This document shows, one piece after another, positions 40,905 through 51,480 of a stretch of DNA of 64,000 bases (the first letter of the stretch is position 1; every line of letters begins with the position of its first letter). The notes under the pieces were generated by a model that was not told where the DNA came from, did not search any database, and saw nothing but the letters and a program-made list of their open reading frames with translations. The stretch lies in assembly GCA_946811185.2 (NCBI GenBank), contig OX328099.1, positions 68,886,714 to 68,950,713 on the forward strand, in the 5' to 3' direction. The DNA is from Hippopus hippopus (Eukaryota; Mollusca; Bivalvia; Cardiida; Cardiidae). A program made the translations under genes and the position numbers.

Positions 40905-41029
40905 TGGATTTGCTGGTTTATCGTCTTAACGGCTTTCAACTTCATTTACATCTCCAACAAGGGTAATACTAGAATCTTTTTGTCTTGAAGAGGTGCTCAT
41001 ATCCGACCCCACGATAGAAGCACTTACAC

Positions 41030-42159
41030 ATTTGGGCAGTCTTTGCTGGTGTGCCTTACAGTTCGTGCTTACAAACTGGGCCAAAATGGTAGGGCAGTTC
41101 CTCTGAATGTGTTCCTTTTTGTTGCATATATAGAAGAGCGGCGCAAAAGTATTATCTGCACTTGGTTGCTGGCCTCGTCCTCTGCCTCTATTGTTTCCAC
41201 CTCTTCCTCTATTTCCACCACGCCATGTTTTTCTCTGTCCACTCCAGGGTTTCTGTTGTTATTGTTGGTCTGATGTTGATTTGTCACCATGTATCCCCTC
41301 CAGTTTGTCAATTCTTTCATTTATTTGTTTCAGTAGTAACTGTTGTTTGACCTCGGATGTATCTTTTTTCTTTTCCGCTTGCACAATTGGTTTCCATGGC
41401 TTCTTACTTTCCTGGCTTTCTACACTTACATCAGCTTTTAACTTTTCTAATTCTCTTTTGAATTCATCATACCCTTGTATCTTGTCGCACTTATATGCTG
41501 ATATGTGTTTCAGTTCCTTTCTCAGCCCTCCATGTAGTGCTAGTTTAAGGATTACGGTATCACTTCTGCGAAATTCTTGCCACTCATTACGGTATCACTT
41601 CTGCGAAATTCTTGCCACTCCACTCCTTGGTCGAACAAGTCTTCCAACCGAGATGCGAAACTCTCCACACTTTCATTCTGTTTTTGTTCACATGCGTAAA
41701 AAATCTTCACCACGCTTTCTTTTGTCATTCCTGCTTTTTAAGTACATGAAGAATTGTGACTCCTGGCCCAAGTCTTCTCACCATGTCACTTGCTTTCCCC
41801 TATAGAGAGCGTCAGATTCCAAACACAATCTGTTCTGGCGTGAAAATGTCCTCCTGTCTTACGGCTTCAACTTCGTATCGGAACGTTTCCCAATTTACTT
41901 CTCCCTTGCCGCCTTCTACGAAAAAGATAGTAAATTTCAGGTAATAGTGAATTGCGTGTCTGACATATCTAGCAGATTCATTTTTCACTCCTTGAAACAA
42001 CTTTGAAATTCTAATCACATTTTCTGTTGATCCGTGTTTTGGTTCAAAACCAAGAGCACGTAATCTTTTTATCATTTCCATCTCTTTCACTGAAATTCCT
42101 CCATGAGCATCTCCCTCAATATCCATATTCAAATCTAAGTCTTTACCTCCTTCCGCCAT
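41030..42159 (-). pseudogene. Gag polyprotein (broken)
   Basis: The N-terminal piece 42159-41812 (115 residues) has MEMIKRLRALGF and ISKLFQGVKNES. Further down the minus strand, ESVESFASRLEDLFDQ (about 41700-41630) and LKHISAYKCDKIQGYDEF (about 41530-41460) are typical of Gypsy gag capsid regions. Near 41130-41090 a single zinc knuckle reads FYICNKKEHIQRNC, with its first Cys replaced by Phe. A 35-bp tandem duplication at 41551-41620 breaks the frame inside the capsid region. Confidence 0.7.
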
Positions 42160-42543
42160 ACTGGATTCACTGTGAGCACTAAATTCTATGCCAAAGTCTA
42201 ATTTGATTCACTGTGGCCTGGCAATATTATTTCAATATCTTAATGACACAGTATCACAATACACAAAGTCATACTACTCTGATCCAATGTGGTCGCGAAA
42301 TGTTATTTTAATGTCTATATGACGCACTTTCACAAAACACAAAGTGAATTAGAGCCTGTTCTCTCAAGACTTTAGTGACACTGACACAGTACACAAGTTT
42401 AAGACAAAAGAATATAAAAGACTTGTTTTGGAATGACATTCTTACCTGAATGACGATGTGTAATTTTATTTTTAAATTACCTTTATCAACCTACATAATA
42501 GATGCACAGGTAAATGAATCCAATTTATTTTAGAATGTTATGT

Positions 42544-42869
42544 GAGATACCACTAATGCAGAATATTAACGTGCTAGGCTACATTTCTGGCAATGGCCAG
42601 ATATGCCCATATATGTTTGACATGATAAGTAAACAATTCTAAACTATCACACAAAAGTACACCCCCCCACCGAAGAATGAAATCACACAGAGGAAGTAAG
42701 TGCTGTATGAAATACAATTTGAGTGCAATGACTACAATATGAGGTTAACTGTTGCAGCAGATAACTAAGTAAGTTTCAGATTCGACCCTGATAGCCTTTG
42801 AAAATAAATTTAGGCAATCAGCCTGAAAAGTAGCTCAGCATTGTTGATACATTGCATTAGTGGTATCTC
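42544..42869. repeat. Segment bounded by 17-bp inverted repeat
   Basis: GAGATACCACTAATGCA at 42544-42560 is matched in inverse at 42853-42869, next to the tRNA-like sequence. It may mark a small insertion in the retrotransposon leader. The interior includes a C-run (42663-42670) and no gene. Confidence 0.5.
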
Positions 42870-42874
42870 GCCGA

Positions 42875-42950
42875 CCCCGGCTAACTCAGTCGGTAAAGTA
42901 CGAGAGTCTTAATCTCGGGGTTGTTAGTTCGAGTCCCACGTTGGGCGCCA
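42875..42950 (+). tRNA. tRNA-Lys(CTT)-like sequence with encoded CCA
   Basis: Arms align with animal tRNA-Lys: acceptor CCCCGGC...GTTGGGC, D-arm AGTCGGTAAA, anticodon loop GTCTTAA (anticodon CTT at 42908-42910), T-loop TTCGAGT, discriminator G, then CCA at 42948-42950. The first acceptor pair and two T-stem pairs are broken, so it is unlikely to be a working gene. Animal tRNA genes do not encode CCA, so this looks like a reverse-transcribed tRNA. In the minus-strand sense TGGCGCCCAACGTGGGACTC is the primer-binding site of the adjacent retrotransposon. Confidence 0.65.
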
Positions 42951-43410
42951 ATGTTGCAAATGAACAGTAAAGCTTCAGATTAGACTACAATATGAACACA
43001 CACGATTACCACAGTTTAAGGGGTCAGACTCTACAATGAAGAGTATAATCTAGTACATCACGGTTCACCACATTAAGTGTTCATTTATCAAAATGTTTTC
43101 ACATATTATTATCGAAATCTAGCAAAATAAGATCAATGAGTTTTAATTAATATTTCCAAACATCAGCTCATCGGGTTGCACATATATTTACAAAGTGTGC
43201 TTATAAGAGACAATTTGGTATTTGGTTTTGAAAAAGGCAATTACATTGGTATAAAAATGGTATAGTGAAAATATCACAAAATCACCAAAAAAAAAAGTAA
43301 TCACTATGAGTAATAAACGTTGGTATAAATGTATTTCACCGAGTAATACAAATTGAATGTACGTTTCTTTAGTATGTTGGTTTAATTCGTTGGGCGCCAA
43401 TGTTGCAAAT
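42951..43410 (-). repeat. Candidate LTR or leader, flanked by two PBS-like ends
   Basis: The word CGTTGGGCGCCAATGTTGCA occurs at both 42939-42958 and 43389-43408. In the minus sense each reads ...TTTGCAACA-TTGGCGCCCAACG, i.e. an LTR-like CA end followed by a tRNA-Lys primer site. The 430 bp between may be one LTR, or a leader between two rearranged copies. No matching 3' LTR is present. Confidence 0.45.
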
Positions 43411-43419
43411 CTGACAAAT

Positions 43420-43500
43420 AGCCTCCCAAGGCTTGGATTGAACCCAGGACCTCTAGATCCCAAGGCGAACGCTCTACCACGTCGCTACAAAAGCTAGCTC
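43420..43500 (-). repeat. tRNA-like SINE head
   Basis: On the minus strand AGCGACGTGGTAGAGCG (A-box) and GGTTCAATCC (B-box) are properly spaced around a TTGGGATCTAG anticodon-like region. The acceptor stem is imperfect. It may be a SINE head or a tRNA pseudogene. Confidence 0.55.
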
Positions 43501-45313
43501 TATAGCAAGGCAGTATAAGCCCCTTATACAAACAAAAGCTATAGATTTATATTTTTCTGTGGGATAGACCAGTAAACAACATAAAGTATTGGTAATACTA
43601 TGGGGTTTTCTACCATTTATAGGTTTTTTTGTGATTTTGTCAGTAATGACAGAAATATTACAAAATAGCAAAATTTTGCACAACAACGACTCGGACGCAG
43701 ATGACTACAAAAATCCAGTAGTTGTTTTCTGTAATTCCCCGTGGCGTACCCACTGCGTAAGGCCGCATTACAATGAAAATGGATGTATCAGTTCACAAGA
43801 AAAACAGTTCGTTGGTATGGACCAAAATCATGACAGAATTTTGTTTTAATCATTTTGAGAGAATATCACGTTCAGTGAACTATTTAAAAAAGACAGAAAT
43901 CCATTTTCATATTTTTTCAATCGTTGATCCTCTGATCTTCCGATTACCAAACATATCCGTGTTAGTGTCATTAGTGTCCGCCTTTTATTTACATTCGAAG
44001 TGACACAACAAATCAACAAAACTCATAAACCTGAATTTAACAGGATTCAACATTAAAACATTTTGAAAAGGTGGGATTTTTTTTCTAGATTACTCAATTT
44101 AATTACTGTCTGAAATAGATCTGACGCGCTTGAAAGGGTGAAGTGATAATCATGGTGCAAGAATCGAAGTAGTTTTATACTGGTATCAATCAAATCGGTA
44201 AATTTCACTGGTCGAAACCATAAATTATCAAACTATAATCCACCACTTTTTCCCGAAAACTAACCGAAAAGCTTGAAATAAAAATAGAAAAGCCTACCTT
44301 TTTATGTTGAAGAAATCACTTGATTACGTGAGAGCTTGTAAGATATGTCGGAAGCCTCACAGTTATATCTGTTACAGTTAACAGGTCATATGAAACAAAT
44401 ACAGGATTTCAGACAGGCAAGGGTTAAATATCAAATGCAATATGCATATGGAGCAGTTAATATTGCAACTTCTTATCTCGACATACGATCTTGATGACTG
44501 AATAGAGAGTTGTGGTGCCCTAAACAACACTAAAAGATTCTTGCGATTTATTTCTTTTGAAGAGGTTATGCACACGAAGTAGTTTTGCCAATAGGTTTTT
44601 CGTCCCTTACGCTAATCTCGTAGGTACCTTAATTTAATGTGGATTATGAGCGCCAAAGTGTGGAGAAATGGGCAAAAGGCATCATGTGCTTTTCATTTTT
44701 TGAAAATGATAGATAAGATAGAAAAATCGTAAATTTTGGCGCCTTTTCATGTTTCAAAATTATGACTTTATTCCTGTTACCAATCCATTTCAAACCTGGA
44801 CCTGAATCTACATGTAGCTTTAAATATACCTTATTAAAACTTTATTTATTTATTTATTTATTTTATTTAGTTGTTTCATATAAGCAGCTGCAAGTCAAAT
44901 TGGTATGATGTAAAGGATAGAAAATTAGTGTCACGCTATATTTACACGAACGTTATTAGCGAGAAACTTTTTATCGGATGTAAATCATGCGAGTGATATT
45001 GTGCAACGTTTATATACCCAACCGTAAGACTACACATTTTACCAGTCAGCAACTAGTACCTTGAATTTATGTATCGACCCTCGGTGTGGGGTCATCGATG
45101 TCCTGAGGTACAAAGTAGATCAAAACTATATAATGTTCTTGATACTGATTATCCATGCAAAGTTTCAATTCCATTTGACATTCGCTTCTAGCCGAGAACG
45201 TTGATTTTTTTTATAAAGATAGTAAAGGACGCAATCTTGTTCACATTACAAAAATTGTTTTATTTATTGTTCCTAGGTTTGACTCACGGACTGTTTTTCT
45301 TAAAACACATCCC
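43501..45313. other. Intergenic, repeats only
   Basis: Contains the 11-kb-type repeat word at about 43737-43775, a fragment related to 5520 and 10090 (AAGCCTACCTTTTT at 44292) and an ATTT microsatellite at 44842-44870. No gene supported. Confidence 0.4.
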
Positions 45314-46326
45314 AGGGCTGTCCCAAAATGTCGTACACAACACTATTTTTTATGGAATCCGACGTCAGATTTCAGTCAAATTTGCATGTTGTATCCGTTA
45401 GTCATTTGTGCATATTCCTGTATAAAATAAAAAATCGAATTGCAAATAGTACATTTTATGAAGTATTTTACAGGACCGGGCGCACACCAAAACATGACCG
45501 GGTTTTAAGAGCATGCTACATCTTTACATGTCTATCATTCCAGACATGGTCATACTTGCGGGAAATCATTCGACATGGATTAACCACATTGCATTTGACG
45601 TCATTACACCGAAGGATACTTACGTAACGTTATTTTGAAAAAAAAAAAAATATATAGGATAAAACCTAGCGCGGTGGTTAATTCCAACATGCTGAAAATG
45701 GCGACGTCAAAGGAAATGGCTGCGCAGCGGAATGCTATCGAATATTGTGTACAATTAGATATGGCGTTAATTGACAATCTAAAGAACGTTATATTTCACC
45801 AAGCCAACGCTCCTTGCCACAGATCTCAGCAGACACAACTAGAACTGGATGTGTTAGGTTTTCAGAGACTCCCGCACGCGCCCTACAGTCCAGATTTAGC
45901 ACCCCTAGACTTTGCTTTGTTACCCTATTTAAAGTCTCAGTTGCGGGGACATAGATTCGAAAATTTCAATGAACTGCGACAGGAAACTCTGAGAGTGTTT
46001 AGCAATTTGGAAAGCAAGTGGTTTGAAGACGTATACGATAAGTGGGTCACACGCCACCGTAAATGCATCGAGCACCACGAAGAGTACTTTGAAAAAGAAT
46101 AAACTTTTTTCTAGGGATGTCATGAAGTTGACGTTAGTGTGCGCCGGGTATGTATGGGTAGCTTATTTTAAATCGTGATAGATTGAGCTATTCTTAAGGT
46201 AATTAGTTTATATTTCACACATATATACACAAAGCTCTTGTAAAGAATTCTGAAACTTGCTGAATCCATTTTGTTAATACTGATTGTGTTATAGCCTTTG
46301 TCTACGCTACTTCGGGACAGCCCTCG
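45314..46326 (+). mobile_element. Mariner-like element remnant
   Basis: The termini AGGGCTGTCCCAAAATGTCGTA (45314-45335) and, inverted, the right end CTACTTCGGGACAGCCCTCG (46307-46326) form the GGGCTGTCCC-type inverted repeat usual for mariner elements. A TA follows the right end (46327-46328). The interior of about 1 kb has only a partial transposase frame. Confidence 0.75.
45635..46102 (+). pseudogene. Mariner transposase, C-terminal part
   Basis: 155 open residues. After a non-homologous N-terminus it contains VIFHQANAPCHRS, LPHAPYSPDLAPLDFALLPY and LKSQLRGHRFENFNEL, then YDKWVTRHRKCIEHHEEYF. These are the second half of a mariner DDE/D transposase. The second catalytic aspartate (family word QDNAPCH) reads QANAPCH, so it is lost; the third, in YSPDLAPLD, remains. 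The N-terminal DNA-binding half is missing or unreadable. Inactive. Confidence 0.85.
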
Positions 46327-47386
46327 TACATTATAGTTGGTAATGGCAGGAGCGAAATGTTGGTTAACAAGCCAGTAAATCAAACGGTATGACTTGGCTG
46401 GCCGGGGGTCGCTTTGTTCTGTGACTAAGTTAATATTCACTATTTCAAGGGTCCATATCACCAACCATTCTTCACGACGTATATGACAAATTTTTGCGCG
46501 CATCCTACTGCGGATGTATTTTTGTCTTGGATATTGAATCAAAAGTGCACCCATCTATTTTTTGCACATAATGGTAATACTACTGGTGCACTGAAACAAG
46601 CAGCACTTTCTTCGGGTAGTACTGGTGAAGAGAAAAAAGTGGATCTTTGAACTGGTACCGTGAAATAATTAAAATGCTGCTGACACGGCCTTACATACTA
46701 AACAAGGAAACAAAGGCAGGACATTTAAAGCTGTGGAAGTATAGCTGTTTCCGCTTTGAAAATTATTGTTGGAAAAGGAGAAATCGCTCCTATTGAGCAA
46801 TTTCCCCTTTTCCCACTATGTCGGCTGAGCTTTTACCCTATTTTTTTCCTTGAAAAAATAACTTCGACAGTGACCCTCAACCTTGTTTTCTGACAAATAA
46901 GCACGGATAGGTGCCATTTTTTTTTTTTTTTTTTTTTTCTTATTGTTTAGAAATACTATAAGTGTGGAAATTTTAAGAAAAATTTGACCGTTAGAAAGTA
47001 TGTATTTATTTAAGATTAACCCTTTATTCGGTCAAATTATCTCCCTTTTTAACTCAATGGTCTATATATAGCATGCATATTTGTACATTTACCATGCTCA
47101 AAACCAGGCTTTTACACATTTTTTTGTGCAAAAATATATGAATTTTCATCAAAATAATGTATACTTGTACATTTTTCCTTTTTTTTTCCCCTATTTAACT
47201 GACTATTAAAGAAAGACGCTTTAAATCCAATGTAAGCTGATTTTGGAACTGTATACACCGTTTTCAAAGGCAAATTTCTCAGAAACGAGCACGGTGACTT
47301 CTTTTTTTTTTTACCGTAATTTCCTAAAGACATGATGAGCTTTGTATGTGCAAAGTTTTAAAAAAAATCTGTCCGTTAGAAAAAAA
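46327..47386. other. Intergenic, repeat fragments
   Basis: A family A-like palindrome is at 46765-46810 (GGAAAAGGAGAAATCGCTCC facing GCAATTTCCCCTTTTCC), with a T-run at 46918-46939. No gene. Confidence 0.4.
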
Positions 47387-47420
47387 TTGTGATATACGTC
47401 GTTAACGACGTATATCACAA
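47387..47420. repeat. Perfect 34-bp palindrome
   Basis: TTGTGATATACGTCGTT followed immediately by its exact reverse complement, with no loop. The centre is GTTAAC. The TATATCACAAATGTTCGCGC word beside it resembles ATATGACAAATTTTTGCGCG at 46480-46500. Confidence 0.85.
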
Positions 47421-47714
47421 ATGTTCGCGCGCATCCTACTAAGTATGAAAATTACTGTGATGGTAACAATCTATTATATTACGGTCGGCCCTAGTGTTAG
47501 TCGCTGGCACTGAAGTCAATTTCAAACTAGGTTAGAATCTGCCATGTCACTCTACCTTTTGTTTACTTTTTGCCTAATTTTAAAACTCATTTTTCTGCCA
47601 GCCACTAACACTTGGACCAACCACACAAAGCAGATTGTCTTCTTCACAACATTTTCCATACTTTTAAATGATATGATTTAAATTAAATGCATTTTAACAT
47701 CTGCTTTGATTCGT

Positions 47715-47960
47715 TTGGCCGCTACTGGGCCTTTATGGCATTTGATTTGTAATCAGGACATTCTGGTTCGATTCTACCTGTGGTTGCTGGTCATGTGAGC
47801 TGTCCATGGACAAAGCACTGCACTGCATAGCTCCAGCTTGGTAATGGTGAAATCCTGGAACGACGTAACAATTCGGCTATTGCAGCGATAATGGGAGACA
47901 AAAGACAGTTACTTCCCTTGATAGTTCTCCACTACTTACTAGGTCCTGAATAGGGTATTA
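47715..47960 (+). repeat. Degenerate tRNA-derived SINE
   Basis: The head has TTGATTTGTAATCAG (anticodon-like TGT) and B-box GGTTCGATTC (47765-47774), followed by a TGTGAGCTGTCCATGGACAA body. The tail is not recognised. Confidence 0.5.
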
Positions 47961-48312
47961 CTTGTTTTTTATCCTTGATATCCTTTGCACCATTTAGGAA
48001 TGTTCAGGTTTAGATATGTTTTTCAAAATTCATCAAACCACAAATTTGATATATTTGATGCATTTCAGTGGTAATAGTGTGTGAAATTCGGTTTGCAAAT
48101 GTTATGAAGACCTTACATATACATCATAAATCAAAATAATCGCAACATCTCTTGGTAAAGCAAGGATAAAATCAAAGGAAATCAAATAAGAGGATCCAGT
48201 TGCAAATTGGTTACCTTGGTTTTTATCTAACCACGGAGATAGTTTGAATTTCACTTTTTTTTTCTCCTATTTCAATACGATTGAAAGCTGTGGGGGGTAA
48301 AAATATGAGCCC

Positions 48313-48565
48313 GCTCTGGCAAAAGGGGGTTTAATGCATCTGCGTGATGCATTATGCCAAGCAAGTCATCACATAATTATGGACCTATAAAAACCAATTT
48401 GTCTAACAACTGACTGTATCCTGAGGTATATAGAAGGGTCCTTGCACACGCAGAAAAGTGACCAATAGCAAAAAGTTTCGACCCATGTCAGCCTGCGTAG
48501 ACTGCGCAGGATGACATGGGTCGATGCTTTTTGCAGATGTATTAAGCCCCTCTTTTTACAGATCC
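48313..48565. repeat. MITE-like repeat, family B (best copy)
   Basis: The left edge CTGGCAAAAGGGGGTTTAATGC and right edge GCAGATGTATTAAGCCCCTCTTTTTACAG are imperfect inverted repeats. The right third holds a strong palindrome: GACCCATGTCAGCCTGCG facing a CGCAGGATGACATGGGTC inverse. Confidence 0.65.
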
Positions 48566-48576
48566 TGTCTCATATC

Positions 48577-48604
48577 ATTGGAGAGGTCATCAGACCTCTC
48601 CAAT
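48577..48604. repeat. 12-bp stem hairpin
   Basis: ATTGGAGAGGTC-ATCA-GACCTCTCCAAT: a perfect stem with a four-base loop directly beside the family B repeat. Confidence 0.75.
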
Positions 48605-48840
48605 AGTGGTGAGTTTAAAATGCAGACTGCCACAGAATTTGCTGTCTAAATCCATTTTTCTTGCGAAATTGTTCTGATATACAGTCTGTTTCGTCATGGT
48701 TTTATAAATAAAGCGAAATAAAAAAAAAAACGAAACAGGAAATAGACGTGGTTTATTTTTATATTTCACAACAGATTTGTTATATTAATCTGCCATGGTT
48801 GCAAATGATCTCTCAAATAATTGTAATTTTTCTTTAAGCA

Positions 48841-48967
48841 AACAAATCTAAGCAGAAGAAAAAAGAAGAAGAATTTCGTTAAAAAAGAGAAAGAAGATCC
48901 GTTGGACAGGATCATGCGACTTGAAAACGCGGAAAGAAGGTCAAATGACCGTCATGTAAAGCATAAG
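48841..48967 (+). CDS. Possible host exon (Lys-rich)
   Basis: A pyrimidine-rich AATTTTTCTTTAAG precedes an open stretch, and AAGAG|GTTTGT offers a donor. In one frame it reads a Lys/Arg-rich start, then EDPLDRIMRLENAERRSNDR, which is of normal protein composition unlike the surrounding DNA. No neighbouring exon was identified within the window. Low confidence; it could be chance. Confidence 0.25.
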
Positions 48968-49324
48968 AGGTTTGTACGCGGCGGCTTTTTTACTTGTTTA
49001 TTTACATGTACCAAAATATATTGAAATTAAAAGCTAATAAACTATTTGAAAACATTGATGCTGACCTCTCCTGGCTTCTTTTGTAAAGAAGCCAACTTGT
49101 TCAACCAAATCTGACTTTACTCGTTGTCAATGATACATCAAGATACATGTACTGATGTATCAAAACCGCTTGCCCTGCTGGACGTATGACCGCTCATTTG
49201 CGAGAAACGTTCTGGTCTTGGGAATATCGGCTAATTTATCATTGCCTCTTTAGAAATCCATCTATCATGTATATGATCTAATTAACCCGTTTCTGTACAT
49301 TTAGGAAATTGTTCATCCTTCTTA

Positions 49325-49540
49325 ACCCTTAAGCTGCTAAGCGCGACTCAACGACCTTTTGCGGACATTATAGATAATGATCAGACTGCACAGAGAGTGC
49401 AGTCTTAACTTGGTTTACACTGTCCGATAAGGAGATATTTTGCCCCAAAAACTATCTTTGAAGTAGCAAAATTTGGGTTTTTCCTATCGGCTTGAAAGTT
49501 TTTTCCCCCCTTATTTAGCAGAATAATGTTAAGATGACAC
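49325..49540. repeat. MITE-like repeat, family C
   Basis: TTAACCCTTAAGCTGCTAAG at the left, and an inverted TTATTTAGCAG near 49510-49520 with TTAAGATGAC after it. It contains GTCCGATAAGGAGATATTTTG shared with 10510-10550 (inverse order of words). Non-coding. Confidence 0.55.
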
Positions 49541-49978
49541 AGTTTGAAACCAATGGTGGAAAAGAAGCAATTGCCTGTAACAGGAATAATCCTTTTCCGT
49601 ACATGTATTTTTATATCATTTTGAAATTTCATGTTTTTCCTCAAAACCTCGTCCACCTGATAATTATCTGATATTTACTTAAAGTGAGACTTTTTACGTC
49701 CTCATACTGCAGTTAACATTTGACATTCTTTCAAAACGTTACAGGCAAAAGAGCCATTGTTTTTGACAGCGATCTCTCCTTTTTCGGCAATGTTTCTCGT
49801 AACAATAAAAGACAGAGAGACGCGGGATAACAAGAGTCGAAACTTGTTGCTATTCGTCAACTCTCTGCAAACCAAAGGACCAGTCTACCACGAGATTCAG
49901 TCGATTGTTCGACAAAATAGATTTTATGGATTCATAATTATATGATTACATCCATGGTTTGATTTATCACGGAGATGC

Positions 49979-50131
49979 ATCGACGATGATTATGTGGGAA
50001 AGCAGTCAGTGGCTTGGAAAGAATATTGTGCGGAGTACTAGACAGAGAAAGTCCAGGAAATCATAGATAGGTGCACTGGCCGCCGCGATATATCTGACAT
50101 AATGTTGAAAACGGCGTTAAATACCATACAA
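49979..50131 (+). repeat. SINE 3' half
   Basis: Starts CGACGATGATTATGTGGGAA and runs through TTGTGCGGAGTACT and GCACTGGCCGCCGCGATATA to AACGGCGTTAAATACCATA. It is the 3' half of the SINE at 12058, without the tRNA head. Confidence 0.75.
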
Positions 50132-50649
50132 ACACCTGCCTTATTTCAAACTTGTAAAATGAGCAAAATGTGATTATTGCGAGGGCTGGGTACATCTGAC
50201 ATTCTGTACAGCAGAATAAAACAATTAGGAGACAGAGTTAATTTAACTGGCCCCATTGTGCAGCCAGTTAAACTTTCGAATGAATATTGGGATGGGGTAT
50301 GTCATCTTTATCCTTTTTCCTTATTTTTCAATAGTTGGGTATTATATTTGAAAAAAAAAAGTGTTCCCATTTTATTACGTAGACTACTGTATATAATTTA
50401 AACTGAACTCTAGTTTTATCGCTATACGGCTACCATGACCTTTTTTTTTTTTCATCAGACTAATCAGAGGGGTCTAATTTACAAGAAAAGCACCTGAGTG
50501 ATCCAGACCAGTGACCCGATTTGTTTAGGTACCGATATTTTTACTTTCTATGTGTTTTACATCTTTTTTGTTCATGGTTTGAAAGTTGATGGTTCAATTT
50601 TTAAGTAATGAAGTCCGCTTATATCATTTGTGCGCATGCGTGATAATGA

Positions 50650-50985
50650 TAAAGGGGTCAAAAACGGAGGTCAACAGGCTCCCTTTTCTTTTTATCGCCC
50701 TTCTATCACGTCCTTTATTTCTCTCTCACGCACTCCTTTCCTATTTTCACCAGGTGTCTATCACACCCAACCCCTCTCTTGCTTTCACCCAGTCTCTCTC
50801 TTCCACTTCTCTCTCAACACTCTTCCCTCACCCGGTATCTCTCCTCCACTCCTCTAAATCTCTCTCAAATTTCTCACACAGCCTACTCTTGCCACTCTCC
50901 TTCTTTCACCCGATCGCTCTATTAGTCTTCTGTCTCTCATCCATTTTCATCTCATCTCTCCCCACTCTCTTTTCCGTCTGTCAGG
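50650..50985. repeat. CT-rich low-complexity stretch
   Basis: A pyrimidine-rich strand with many TCTCTC and CACTC words. It leaves two plus-strand frames open (50586-51026 and 50630-50857) that are Ser/Leu/Pro-rich by composition only. Not considered coding. Confidence 0.6.
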
Positions 50986-51069
50986 AGAAAGATAAGGGGG
51001 CTTCCATCAGTGTAAGTCTGGCGTAGCAGTTGTCAGTCACAGTAACCGGGATTTCGTCGCAATATAGGC

Positions 51070-51480
51070 CTGCGTCTAGTTTTTTGTCGATATTTGGCGA
51101 AGCTTAACCTCGAGATGGCCGTTACAAAGGATTTAACGAAATCCAAAGTCAGCCGTTTCGAGATGTCAGTCTTTGCCAAACAACAGTCAAGTTATCGTCG
51201 CAGTCTTAGTCTAGTTCTTGTCGGGTAAGGCAAAGCACAATCTCGAGTTGGCCGTTACTAAGGATTGAGTGAAATCCAAAGTCAGCCATTCCGAGATGTC
51301 TATCCTCGCCCCACAGCAGTCAAGGTAACGTCGCAGTGTTAGTCCAGTTCTTGTCAGTATGGCAAAGTATATTTTCGAGTTGGCCGTTACTAAGAATTTA
51401 GTGTAATCCGAAGTTAGCCTTTTCGAGATGTCAGTCTTCGCCTTAAATTAGTCAAGTTAGTTGTTGGTCGTCAGTAAGTG
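51070..51480. repeat. Three diverged tandem copies, unit about 125-130 bp
   Basis: TCGAGNTGGCCGTTAC recurs at about 51110, 51242 and 51374, each followed by a GAAATCCAAAGTCAGCC-type and a CGAGATGTC block, then CAGTCAAG and a GTCGCAG block. Divergence is about 15-20 percent. This is the start of a local satellite or a decayed structural repeat. Confidence 0.7.

Larger units (their letters stand above)
39908..42951 (-). mobile_element. Truncated Gypsy-like LTR retrotransposon
   Basis: Read on the minus strand: a primer-binding site at about 42951, gag (42159 to about 41030), pepsin-like protease (40904-40572) and the start of reverse transcriptase. An HRIDL...IPFKQRHRGIPP-like word near 40000 precedes the first catalytic RT block. 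The sequence then stops near 39.9 kb without RT core, RNase H, integrase or 3' LTR. Frames are broken throughout. RT wording fits the Gypsy/Ty3 group. Confidence 0.75.

Noticed and set aside
41191..41805. 204-codon plus-strand frame
   Set aside because: Antisense to the broken gag gene, which has clear homology words on the minus strand.
50586..51026. 146-codon plus-strand frame
   Set aside because: Caused by a CT-rich low-complexity stretch; no domain, and a second frame is equally open.
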